Translations under genes and position numbers: made by a program
From: Brasenia schreberi
Taxonomy: Eukaryota; Streptophyta; Magnoliopsida; Nymphaeales; Cabombaceae
NCBI GenBank assembly: GCA_036023115.1
Contig: JAYKKT010000040.1
Location: 2,229,501 to 2,293,500 of the forward strand
DNA length: 64,000 bases
Direction of reading: 5' to 3'
In this document: piece after piece, positions 50,201-61,212 of the stretch
Position numbering within the stretch: position 1 is the first letter of the stretch
Layout: each line of letters begins with the position of its first letter
The notes under the pieces: generated by a model
What the model saw: only the letters and a program-made list of their open reading frames with translations
Database searches by the model: none
What the model was told of the DNA's origin: nothing

Positions 50201-50440
50201 ACTAACTTCTTTACCCATACCCCTTCATGATGTGAGAACCCTCTATGTAATTGATTCACTATATCTGGGCAAAGATATAGAGATTATTACTTAATTTTTA
50301 TTACATTTGGGCTTTGACAAAGTTTTATGCTCGTAGTCGAAAGCCTAATGCAATCCTCCACTTTTTTCTAGGCTTGAAACTTCCTCCTTTTTTCCGGCTT
50401 GGGACTGACCATGCAAGGATAATCCCTTACGTGGGTGGGG
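47254..50440 (-). mobile_element. Full-length, mutated RTE-type LINE with 10-bp target-site duplication
   Basis: About 3.19 kb, the usual RTE length. The minus strand reads, in order: endonuclease remnants near 50080-49560 (RNIHILC-like text and GDLNEHVRKEELGYQG), a linker (SETWEAYKKVKKEMKKAVSK, 49164-48970), reverse transcriptase blocks (NYQGIKLMSHTMKLWERI and ENQFGFMPDRSTIE near 48540-48400, then VGLHQGS- and FADD-like sites changed to IGLHYGSTLN and LFTDYIVLVDE near 48180-48030) and a 3' end with TTGTTGTTG at 47254. Stops and frameshifts are frequent, and the YADD/FADD-type catalytic motif reads FTDY, so it cannot be active. TTAGTATTTA flanks both ends (47244-47253 and 50441-50450). Source family: RTE clade of plant non-LTR retrotransposons. 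Confidence 0.85.
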
Positions 50441-50450
50441 TTAGTATTTA

Positions 50451-52703
50451 AATGAAAATGAAATAATTTTTAATACTTTTGAGGCATTATTTAATTTCTT
50501 TTAATGCGTTTACTGTCTAAATTTTCACACGTTTTCACCACCATAACCTTCTCTTCTAATGTACAAAACACATTGAGTGTCTCTCATTCCATCTTCTATC
50601 ATACAAACGGTACCTTCATTGGAAATCAAAACCATCCTTATATGGACATGCATCCATCTCAACGTCTTCATTTTGCTATTATTTGTAATACAAGCATTCT
50701 AGGGTCAACACCATAGAGCATCATCGGTCTCGTCGCCAGCTTACAACTTCTATGGCATCTTCTCGTAATACAAGGCTTAAGAAAACCCTAATTCTAACAT
50801 TTATTAGTCATGGGCATTAGTTCGAAGATTTATGTCACACTTATGTCACTGTTGTGTCAAAGAAGAATCAATTTTGCCCTTATTATATTCACCATTAAAG
50901 ATATCATACTTATAAGTTTCGTAATCATTCATTGTGTATATCAAGGCTTTTCCAGCATACTGTTTTGTGTTTATTTATATACACGTAGACCAGATACATC
51001 ACTTAAATCATAAAAAAAGTCAATTAATCGTTTGAGACTATTGGATTGTAGCTTGGACGTCACAAGAAGAGCTGGGTACTCATTTCCATGACAAATGATC
51101 CTGATATTTCAAGGAAGAAGATGATCCCACCAGAATATAAGGTACTTTCATTTCTTCCGGGGAATTAGAATCACACATGATATGGATTCTCATTGTAAAG
51201 CCAACCAAGACCAAACATTTTCCCACACTAGGTGTAGTTGTCCTTAAGCTTGATTTTGTGTCAAATAAGTATCTAACTCAAAACAGGCAATAAGGCTTAT
51301 TGTTTTCTTTCCATACTTTAAAAGCCATCGTCTCCGTTCGATTGCTCGCACATTCTTACTGGAGCTCCATGTATTGCCTCATTTGGAGTCTCTCTCATTT
51401 TATCTACTAATGCAGAAATGAGTTAAGCTAAGGTATCATGCCTGTTTGATATCCCATGTTTTTTTATTACAAGAGGAGGCCAAAGCCTAACACCCACACA
51501 CACACACATGCACCCCCTAAGAGTCGGACTTCCCACCAACAGCAATGGCGCCAAAGTACCCTGCCGTTGAGCTAAGGCTCTGGGTTCATCCTAGTCCAGT
51601 CATTGTGATGAGTAAGAATTACAAATCAGACTCAACATACTGTTGTACCACCTCTGCTGCATAGTGGATTAGTTCAAATGCCATCAAGTTGGCCAAGTTC
51701 TATAGATATTTGCCATATACAAGTGTGATATTAACTTATATTGGCATATGGATTGGTATGATCCAGGGACTTGTGTCAATGTTTCTTGACCGTATCATAG
51801 GATACACGTCACATGATATTATACAAGGTCCGATATGATATTTACAACATTTATCACAATTGCAACACTTGATCTTTTGTCATAAGGACAAAGCTAAGGG
51901 ATATAATATTTGTCAAAGGTTAATCATGTGAGATTATATGGCCATCACCGTAGGCAAAACGCCCATGGCTATAACGGTGAGCTAAAATACAGCAGTCGAT
52001 GGAACCACCGGCTCTTCCCCTCGCTCGAATTTTTTTTGTTGCAGATCCACCGCTTAAACCGTTTCTCCTATTGCTTTTCACTGTAAAGTTTCCTACATGA
52101 ATAATCTAAAGGATCTTCAAGAGAGCAGATCAGATAACAAAAGAAATCAAGTAAAAAATTGGAAGAGAACTTGCAAAGCCGTGTTTGGGCGTTAAGTTGA
52201 GCTATTCATGCATCTGAAGAGCCACCAAATTGTTAGACTTCATTAGTTGGCCGGTATCTATAACTTGAGCAAGTGGACTATCGATGCACATGCACCTTGA
52301 TTATGATGTGAATATCGTGGCCTTTTCTACAGCAGGCTGTGGGACTCCATTCTCTTGTTGAAATTTGGGAAGTCTACTTTGCTAGATCCAAAATGGTGAC
52401 CAAATCGGTTGAATGGCAGATCTATCTATCTATCTATCTATCTATATATATATATAAACCAATCTTGTTGTCACTAACGTTGTTCTCTCAAACACCAATG
52501 ATCAAACATGAGTAGGTAATATCATTAATGGGCAAGGATTCAATTATTTGATACATATATATGTTTATTCACATTTATTTTGTTTGGATATGTCCCAAGC
52601 TCGCCAAAGCTGTTAGGCAATACTAGACTAGGTGGATTGGTGACGGAGCGATATTCATGCTTTGCAAGAGGAAACAACAATCATCGTTACAAAACCTTCG
52701 GTT
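50451..52703. other. Spacer, no gene recognised
   Basis: It contains a SINE at 51459-51590. At 51765-51850 it has text of the 'gtatcataggatacacg' kind, which also occurs near 19410-19450 and 20230-20290 as an old dispersed repeat. A (TATC)n(TA)n microsatellite lies near 52423-52456. Confidence 0.4.
51459..51590 (-). mobile_element. tRNA-derived SINE copy
   Basis: The plus strand reads TTTTTTTATTACAAGAGGAG, GCCAAAGCCTAACACCCACA, a CA run, CATGCACCCCCTAAGAGTCG and CCCTGCCGTTGAGCTAAGGC. This is the whole family in reverse, including the head (GCCTTAGCTCAACGGCAGGG on the minus strand). Confidence 0.78.
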
Positions 52704-52782
<79 letters not shown>

Positions 52783-52798
52783 GAGAGAGAGAGAGAGA
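52704..52798. repeat. Compound (CA)n(TA)n(GA)n microsatellite
   Basis: A CA run, about 60 bp of TA and a GA run follow one another without spacer. The open frames across it are artefacts of the dinucleotide repeat. Confidence 0.9.
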
Positions 52799-54991
52799 TT
52801 ACCAATGAACAATTACTGCTCTCTTTGGCTTCTGCATTTCAGATGAAAGTACTGTATTTTAAAAATGGAAAAGGTAAACATCGTTTGCTCAAAGCCAGGG
52901 GAGCTAAGTTTTATGCATTTGACCCGGAAGCCAGCTAGCTATTAATTGTCTGTTAATACTCCCGAATAGTATCATATAAGCATTATAAAATGCAAGAAAA
53001 ACGAAAGGTCAATATAAAGAAAGGGAATCATCACTGTCATTCACAAATAAAAGAATAAGAATGGAAGAAAATGATGTCACAAGTTGCACCTAAAAGTCCA
53101 GCATAGCATTTATTGAACTCCAAATCTGGAATTTCGAATGATATTGAAATTTAAACTGCATAAAAGTTCCCCATTAATTGGATAATATGACTTTAAAGTC
53201 CTTTGACACTTTTTTTTTCAATGAGAGGCCAAAGCCAGATGCACTTCGCAGGCATCGAACTCCTTACCTGAAATTGTGAGTCAACAAAGCCAGGTGAGCT
53301 GTTGCTTTTCTTCCTTGGTTTACAGTGGAAGGCTGAAGCCCAAAACGTACATGCATACACTCCTATATATCGAACTCATCACCTGCCTCGTAGGAGTCAA
53401 AAACCCTGCCTGGTGCACTAACGCTCTGGGCGTGGTGATCAGCTTTGTTCATCATATCTAACCTATTGTTTTAAGCCCAAGTTACTACCAAGAAAAGCAC
53501 ATGAGAACGTATTGATAGTGTGAATTATTATTGATTAGGCCGAAGCTCATTAGAAGCACGGACTTAGTTGCATTTTTTTGACACACCACTCGGTTCTTCG
53601 GTTAGCATTCGAGCTTTTAATTGGGGATTTTAATGTCAACACTTGGTAAACTTAAATATCTCGAATTTTGTATATTTTTCATTGACAAAATGAAATCCTT
53701 GATTAGCAAAAGGTGTATTTTTGATTGATGGCATCTACGCAAATTTAACTTAAAGGGTTAGCATATATACAAGTATCGCTTTTGCAGACTTAGATTTCTT
53801 TAATTTTGGAAAATTTTTATTGACAAGATGAAATCCTTGATTATTAAAAAAATATTTTTTATCTGAGATTTATCATAAAATAAAGCACTTGATTTATTGA
53901 AGAAATCTATGCAAATTTAACTTAAATAGTTAGCACATATTTCTAGCATATACTGTTTCTCATTTATTATTGTTTCTTTTGTTTATGATCTTCTACTTGA
54001 GGTTTACCTCGTCGGCTCGTCGATTATTTATCAGAAAACGAAAAAAAAAACCAATCTGTATGAGTTGACCTCACAGCTCATCTCGTTAACCTCTAGAGAC
54101 CAGCCCAGCTTGTTTCATTGGAATCCTCAGCTTAGACAAGTTGAATATGAACGACTCGTCTTGCTTGTTTGTGCGCGAGTGCACGCGTGTGTGTGAGAGA
54201 GAGAGAGAGATATATACCCGCAACACTTCAGGGTGGGGCAAGGCAGAAAAGACCTACAAGTTGGGCGGGGCGGGCAGGTAGGGTTTATTTAGGGTAAGCC
54301 TGCGCCTATAGATATAATTTATGTTTATTTATATAGCATGTATTTATAAGTATATATATATATATGTTTATAAGTATTTTATATGTATATACCTTTTATA
54401 TAAATAATATATATATACACATAATAACTTTTATCTTAATAATATAAAATATAATAAAAATATTTTATATTTTATGTAGGATATACAATATTAATTGTTT
54501 TTTAAAAATATTTTTATAGGTTGAAGTGTGGTGGGACCGGATAGAGTGTCAAAAGAGGGTTCTAGTACTGGGCGGATGTGGGTGAAGCGAAAACCCGCCC
54601 CATTGCCGTCCACACAACGTAGGATACAATCGGGAATCTACTTGAACCCACCTCCTTTGGTGTAAGAGAAGGCTTGGTTTTGGTTTTACACATCGGAATC
54701 CTTCAACGAGCTGAAAATTGGATTTGGTTTGTGCATGGTGTGAATAGCTCTTAAGATCAGTAAAAGGAGAAAGCATTAAGCATGAGGGTCTTTGCCTTAA
54801 TTGGACTAAAGTCAAGTACAGAGATAAAGCTTAGAAGATGGCGTGCCATTTTGACTTTCGGGCCCTCATTCTAGATGCTGGATTTGATTGGTTTTCCAAG
54901 ACCACTCTGTTGAGTTAGGGCCGATGTTATTTGTTCATACAGTACCCCAATTCCACAAACTCCATATGTGCATGTGATCTTAATCTTGGAT
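52799..54991. other. Spacer with SINE relics
   Basis: Two adjacent SINE-like relics on the minus strand lie at about 53208-53300 (GGCATCGAACTCCTTACC) and 53305-53440 (TATCGAACTCATCACCTGCC, ACCCTGCCTGGTGCACTAAC). An AT-rich tract lies at about 54300-54500. No gene is recognised. Confidence 0.4.
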
Positions 54992-55014
54992 TCTCTCTCT
55001 TTATATATATATAT

Positions 55015-55078
<64 letters not shown>
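54992..55078. repeat. Compound (CT)n(TA)n(GA)n microsatellite
   Basis: TTCTCTCTCT, then TATATATATATATATA, then about 60 bp of GA. The CT and GA arms are complementary, so the locus can fold into a hairpin. Confidence 0.9.
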
Positions 55079-55081
<3 letters not shown>

Positions 55082-55514
55082 TATATGCTAGCAACACTGC
55101 CTGCTAAAGTATTCAAATAAATTTTAACCATCCAATTAAAGATAGATGGTTAAAGTTTGAATTCAAAAGACAAAAAATTAGCTTTGAATTAACTATAAAT
55201 GAAAAAAGTAATATATTTTTTGCTTTAAACTTCAAATATCAAGAATTTATCTTTCATATTGAATGGTTGAGATTTATTTGAATATAATAACATATAATAT
55301 TGTTAGTATGTATCATATTTTATATATAATTATTAGATCTTGCTCATTTATATTGTTCACTCATGCTAGCTCATTGCTTTTAAAAGGTATGAGTGTAATA
55401 TCATTGTCTTTTGTATTTTTTTGAAAATCCCTATTTTTTTTAAATTACACTCAAAACACTAAAAAGTAACAAGTGGACATGAAGACATATGAGAAGCGGG
55501 TACAGTTTTCCTAT

Positions 55515-55517
<3 letters not shown>
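55079..55517. other. AT-rich spacer between two GA microsatellites
   Basis: No gene or recognised repeat apart from AT-rich sequence. Confidence 0.4.

Positions 55518-55586
<69 letters not shown>
55518..55586. repeat. (GA)n microsatellite
   Basis: About 69 bp of uninterrupted GA immediately after CTATATAA. Confidence 0.92.
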
Positions 55587-55588
<2 letters not shown>

Positions 55589-56133
55589 AAAGTCAATACA
55601 CACTCATCCATGCTTTAATCTTCTTAAAGATCTTAACCATTCAATGTTTAAGATTAATAATTGACATCTTTAAAGGAAAAAACAAATAGTACCAAGTGTA
55701 TTTAAAAGTACTAAAATATTTTTTTGCTTTTAAAATTTGTTGATGTCACTTATCCCATGATTGAAATATTTGAGATTTGTTTAAGCTTTGAATGATTAAA
55801 AAGAGATGTAAGCAAGGTGATTAGACTAACACAGCCAAGCGCGGCACACACGTACAAAATTTTTTGTAACTGTTCCTATGTTTAGTTTAGTACCACCCAA
55901 TCAAAACCAAGCCTTATCCCGCTCGACTACACTGGGTCCTATTATATATTGTGCTTGGATCCTATTGTATATTGTGCTCGAAGTCGTGTCGTGTTAGTAC
56001 AAGACTGGAAGTTAATCAGTGATTCTGAAGTGTTTTTTTCTGGAGCAAATCATATGATGTGTAGTACACGACTAGACTTTATACTAAAGGAAGGGGACCT
56101 TTAAGCCACGTTCCCCTATAGCAATGCTTCTGT

Positions 56134-56177
<44 letters not shown>

Positions 56178-56180
56178 GTG
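55587..56180. other. Spacer
   Basis: No gene is recognised. The short direct repeat 'ttatatattgtgctTGGATCC / ttgtatattgtgctCG' lies at about 55930-55985. A compound (TA)n(GA)n microsatellite at 56133-56175 abuts the RTE fragment. Confidence 0.4.
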
Positions 56181-56479
56181 CTAACAATAACAATAAACCT
56201 TGGTACTAGATGGAGTTGGCTACATTGATTCTTTGTTTTCATAAAACTCGATCATGTATCATGCTAACACTTATTTAACATAAGATAGATCATTCTTTAA
56301 CTTTTTCTTTTTTAACGTTTTCACAATCTATTTTCTCATATTGTTTTACCGAAGCTTTTTTGTTTTTTTATGTGTTCAAGCCATCTTAAATGATTTTTCC
56401 TCATTTTATTACCTATTGATGTCACTTTCAATTTATTTCTAATAACCTCATTACAAATTGGGTTATGTGATCACTTATC
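56181..56479 (-). mobile_element. 5'-truncated RTE LINE fragment
   Basis: It aligns by eye to the first 330 bp (3' end) of the element at 47254: AACAATAACAATAAACC, TACTAGATGGAGTTGGCTAC, GATTCTTTGTTTTCATA, ATAGATCATTCTTTAAC and TTTATTTCTAATAACCTCAT (shown in parts). It carries many small differences, so the two insertions are old and independent. Confidence 0.75.
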
Positions 56480-56607
56480 CAAAAAGAGGTAGTACTAAGT
56501 GTATAATATTTTTAAGTATACAAAAATGTTTAAATATCTTCACTATAACATCTTTAAACATCAATCGTGAGATTTAAGTAAGTTAAAAGCACCCTATTTA
56601 ACATTTG

Positions 56608-56660
<53 letters not shown>
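56608..56660. repeat. Compound (CT)n(AT)n microsatellite
   Basis: CT run followed by AT run, the reverse complement of the (TA)n(GA)n order seen elsewhere. Confidence 0.9.
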
Positions 56661-57146
56661 CATGTGTAGTGGGGAAGACACAGGAGATCCTTAAAGATTT
56701 TTCTTACACTTCTGAAACAAGTTAATCCCCCAAATCATGGGTCATTGACCGTAATTAAGGCGTCACAAGAATTATTTAAATCCGTTATATGAGAGTTTCA
56801 TGAATTGAAGGCATAATTAATGGATCGGGGAACAAAGATGGTTCATTATTGCACAATTAATGAGGGACAAAACCGAGGACATCAACAAAGTTGCTTCCTT
56901 TAATTGCCTAACAGTAGTCATTGCATACTTCATCAGCACTTAACATATTTTGCTCCATCATTCCAGATCTCCTCTCTTAAAATATTATCTCGTAATCGCT
57001 TGCTAACCAATCTCTCTCTCTCTCTCCCTCTCTCATTTCCTGTCTTATAGGCTCATTCGAACTCTTCGTCTACGCTTATGCTTGCAGTCTACGTTGATCG
57101 TCTTCACTTGATCTTTCTATATAGCACTCATAACGTTAATCCCCAA
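56661..57146. other. Spacer
   Basis: No gene or clear repeat. A short CT run lies near 57012-57034. Confidence 0.4.
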
Positions 57147-57230
57147 TTTTATGTCAATTTGGTACCAAACACATCCTAACAAGCAATGAATAGGACTAGG
57201 GTCACAGTATCAACGTGCTCATGACGACTA
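57147..57230 (+). repeat. 84-bp direct repeat, copy 1
   Basis: TTTTATGTCAATTTGGTACC through GCTCATGACGACTA. It matches 58258-58341 with two mismatches by eye. Confidence 0.85.
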
Positions 57231-58041
57231 TGTTCATGAGTTCGACTCCCAGGGAATCCATACCGGCCTTCAACCTCGGAGTGAATAGAACCCTAATTAT
57301 GGAGCATGAAGGAGGTAAGGATGCAGAGAGAATCAACCAGCTTTGAAAGAGTCATGAATGAAGTCATGCATTTTCGTCTTTACATCCATATATGAGCAAA
57401 ATTTATGTATGCATTTCTTTGAACTTTTGGGCCCATTTCATTAATCTTGAAATTGTAAAATATACGAATGAAGTCACATATATATTAAATTTGTACAAGT
57501 GAAATCCAGAGGGCTGAAAATTAAGGGAGACACCAGGAACTGAGTCGAGTTGAGCTTGTCCAATCACAAAGGCAGAGGCTTGTCGCTAATCATGCTCATA
57601 TGAAAGATGAGCGGAGCCAAATCGGGCCTGTTTGAATGAACACACACCTGCAGCTTGTCTCAACGTATATGAGCTGCTGAGTTCACCTTGTGGTGTCCTT
57701 GAAGAAGCTTAGCATGGGTTTAGATGAGCCAAAGTGTTTGATTCCTGGTGTCAGACTTCTAGTATTAGAACTGTAGACTTAGATCCACATGAGTTTATGG
57801 TGAACCATGGTTTCATGTTTTGATTCACCGAGACTATTGTTTTCATGCGAAACGAGCTAACAACACATAAGAAAAACAAGTGTTCAGGTATCCCTACAAA
57901 ACCCCTCCATCCAATTTTTGTTGGTTTACCTCCTTTTTTTTTATAGCATATAAAACCACACTTTCATGCCATCTTCACTTATGATTTCGGGGAACAAGTA
58001 ATCATCAAAGTTCTCCTTTTTCCTGACAACACAACCCGCCA
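57231..58041. other. Spacer between direct repeats
   Basis: No gene is recognised. A stretch at about 57725-57850 (GTGTTTGATTCCTGGTGTCA...) resembles fragments of small plant transposons but has no defined ends. Confidence 0.35.
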
Positions 58042-58202
58042 TCAAAGAGTAAAATAATTAGTGAATCTCAAAGAAAATATATTTATGATTAATTCTTCTT
58101 TATCCCATAATTTTGCTTAGTTCAAAGAGTAAAGTAATTAGTGAACCTCAAAGAAAATATATTTATGATTAATTCTTCTCTATTCCCGTAATTTTTCTTA
58201 AT
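58042..58202. repeat. Tandem duplication, 80-bp unit, two copies
   Basis: Both units start TCAAAGAGTAAA and share TAATTAGTGAA.CTCAAAG and AAAATATATTTATGATTAAT. Start to start is 80 bp (58042, 58122). Confidence 0.85.
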
Positions 58203-58257
58203 TTTGTCTTGATACACAACAAAACTTAAAACTACGAGCCCTCAAAATCAGGTCTCA

Positions 58258-58341
58258 TTTTATGTCAATCTGGTACCAAACACATCCTAACAAGCAATGA
58301 ATAGGACTAGGGTCACAGTATCAATGTGCTCATGACGACTA
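58258..58341 (+). repeat. 84-bp direct repeat, copy 2
   Basis: Second copy of 57147-57230, about 1.1 kb downstream in the same orientation. Confidence 0.85.
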
Positions 58342-60936
58342 CGATGGCTCGTCGCTCGTCAAAGCAATGACCACGGCGGGGCTCGGTCTTGAGATTGAAA
58401 AAGCATTTGGTTGAATATAGCAATGAACTGGCCTAGATGATTGATGTACTTCCTGCGTCAATGAGGCTAGATCCGTTTGGACTCGTATGAAAAGGAAAGG
58501 GATACCTTGACATGCATGAGAACTGGTCCCATCTCGTAAGACCGAGTCTGGTCGTCGCCCCAAGCCAAGGCGAGCCATATAAGTCAGGATGGGCCTGTTG
58601 GTTCTCCAGACCTATCTGATTGCCGGGTCGACCAGAGTCAAGTCAAGCCCGGTGGGAAAGGAAAGGGTTGTGTTGGGTTGAACCAGTCTTCGGGTCCCAT
58701 GGGAGTGGGAGAAAATCGGCTGTGTCGGTTGCCATTACTGATCCGATGGTGACGGGTTCGAACCCCACGAACGGCGTGGCTCTGGTCCACTTAGCTGAGC
58801 TCCCTTTATTGTGCCACCGCTAGCCAGCGAGCCTATTAACTCCACCTCCCACCCTAACGACCTCTCACGAAATTACGCCAGTACCCTTTGCGATGGGAGT
58901 CTGTACAAAGTTTGAAATGCGTGAAAAAGGATGCCCATGTGTCGGGTACGTGTTGGGCCCGACCCGTATCAGAAAGGTCAAACTCTGTAATAGAAAAGGA
59001 AGGGCCTCTTCGTTACTTTTGGGTCGGACACACGAGAATGGATTGATACTTATAGCTGGGTATTAAATATGAAAATAATTGGCCCAAGAAGTTTAAATGT
59101 TGATAAAAACGTTTTACGAATATTATTTTTAATATAACTCGGACATAGTTCATTTTTTTAGATTTAAATGCTAGATAAGGATGATGACAAAGAAAGTCAT
59201 GTAGCTGACCCACTGAAAATAAGGTGAGCAATCGAACATAGCTGCTCATGGTTTAGCTCGGTTCGGTTTGAGACCCAAATGGTTTGAAGATGATCTAGTA
59301 CACAAAGCTTTAGAAGCTGAACACAAAGAGTGTGTTCTTAATTCGATTTAGCTCATCGTTAAGCACACACAAAACTTGGGTTCAACTCATACGAGCTTGT
59401 TAATTTGTTGTACATCTAGAAAACAATGTTAACCCAACTAATTGGATGTTACAATATAATCAAATGATAATATCTTCCAATTTTATAAGAATATTGTAAA
59501 AAAATACTAAAGTTCTGAATTTGTTAATTAAGCTTATACAGCCGAATAAATCGTGTAAAAGCCATCTAACTCAACTAAGGTTTGTTCGTGTTGGAAGAAC
59601 ACAAACAAAATTTCAGGTTCCTCGAACAGGTTCTGTTTAGTTCGTGCAGATCGGTTGCAGCAGTGTGAGAAAATGATGAAACATCTTCATTTTGGATTTG
59701 GATTCGGGTATAGCTTCTACAGGTAAGGCCCAATGACATCCAAAACTTTTCTTGGATCCCAACCAGCCCCAACCCGTTTACACATTTTTTTTCTTGTCAG
59801 TGGGCCGGGCCCCACTTCTTACCACCTAATCTCTATTCTTGAAAAGGCTCTTGCATAGGGTGAAAAGGGTAATTTCCCTCTGGGTTTCACCATAATGACG
59901 TGAATGGTTCCCGAGATTTAGATAATGACAGATGCATCCTCTCTACGAGGGAGGGTTCAGGGGATTTTGACTTGCAAAAGGTCCCTCTTCGAAACTTTGC
60001 CAGCAAAGATCAGTCCTGTGGACAAAAGCGTCCTTGCGAGGAGCCCTTGAACCACGCTGACATCGTCAGACGAAGCAAGGTCTTTTGCCTCGTGCATTTA
60101 ATGTTCACCAGAAAATATCCTCTGACACCCACAAATTTTCCCGGTTTTTCAATTCTTTGGCCCGCTAGAGGACGGAGGAACCTCGTACCGGATGAGTCGA
60201 TTCGGAATGAGACGGTTCTCTTGGTGTCTTGAGTTCCCAGTTTGGATTCCGGTCGGGAATCCAGCGAAGCTCCAATTTTGTTTTCTCAGGTGGGCACTAA
60301 GTTTCCCTGTAAATGGAAGCTTCAAAAGAAATTGTTTCCCAAGACAAGAGTCGTGAGGAAGTCTTCCACAAGTGTGGAAGAAATTTGCATCTCGCACTGA
60401 AATTCTACTTTCTAACATTTTTGTGGTGTTATGAAGAAACAGTGTTTGTTGTTTTAATGGTTTTGAATGCTTTATAAATGTGTTCACGATATCAATTTCT
60501 TATCATGAAGTGATCTACAAATACTAGCACTCAATCACTTAAGAGTATACTTATAAATGATTGAGTAATTAGAGCACGTTGCCGATATCACTGACGAAAT
60601 TACTCAGTTTCCATAGTTTGGGATTACCGATTGATGCCGGAAAAAGATGTCATCTTATCCTATTTGATGTCCATAGTGAACGCCTCATTTTCCTCTTTAA
60701 AACAAGAAATTGCTTGACACAAGTCTAGTTCAAAAATTGAATAGCAACTAGTTCTTTATTCTTTAATGGCAAGGAACTCTTTCTAGATAAACCTTTTGCA
60801 TGAAAATAAGATTACCATGCTTTACATGCGCTACGCATGAAGCTATAACACTCGCATATTAGACTGTCAAACATATATGACCTATTAGTGTGCCAAACAC
60901 ATGATGTTTTTTTAAGAGTTCATGAGAAACACACCG
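58342..60936. other. Spacer, no gene recognised
   Basis: GC content rises at 58340-58900. A perfect box B-like GGGTTCGAACCCC sits at 58754-58766 with no tRNA cloverleaf around it. The frames at 59900-60232 and 60149-60487 match nothing I know. Confidence 0.4.
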
Positions 60937-61212
60937 TGCTGTTCTTCATGCAGTATAAGGCAGACACGTGTGTATATATAGTTTGATAGTAAATATATAG
61001 TTCATTGTCTATATTATTACTCATTCATACCTTTAAAAAGTAAAAGTTAGACATGAGTGACCAACATCAGTAGATTAACTATGCTGTTCTTCATGCAGTA
61101 TAAGGCAGACACGTGTGTATATATATAGTTTGATTGTAAGATTGTCAATATTATTACTCATTCGTACTTTTAAAAAGTAAAAGTTGGACATGAGTGACCA
61201 ACATGAGTAGAT
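60937..61212. repeat. Tandem duplication, ~145-bp unit, two copies
   Basis: Both copies begin TGCTGTTCTTCATGCAGTAT and end GACATGAGTGACCAACAT plus AGTAGAT. They start at 60937 and 61082. Copy 2 lacks about 14 bp inside. A smaller 41-bp duplication (CAATATAAGCCCAA / CAATATAGGCCCAA) follows at 61314-61395. Confidence 0.85.

Noticed and set aside
47254..50440. Minus-strand frames at 48007-48198, 48336-48542 and 48970-49164 as separate genes
   Set aside because: They are pieces of one dead RTE LINE with frameshifts and a target-site duplication around the whole.
52580..52938. Open frames rich in alternating Tyr/Ile or Arg/Glu across 52580-52938, 45131-45343, 54871-55131, 55473-55664
   Set aside because: They are translations of TA, CT and GA dinucleotide repeats, not proteins.
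58700..58800. tRNA gene suggested by GGGTTCGAACCCC at 58754-58766
   Set aside because: No acceptor stem, D-arm or anticodon arm can be drawn around it; at most a SINE or tRNA relic.
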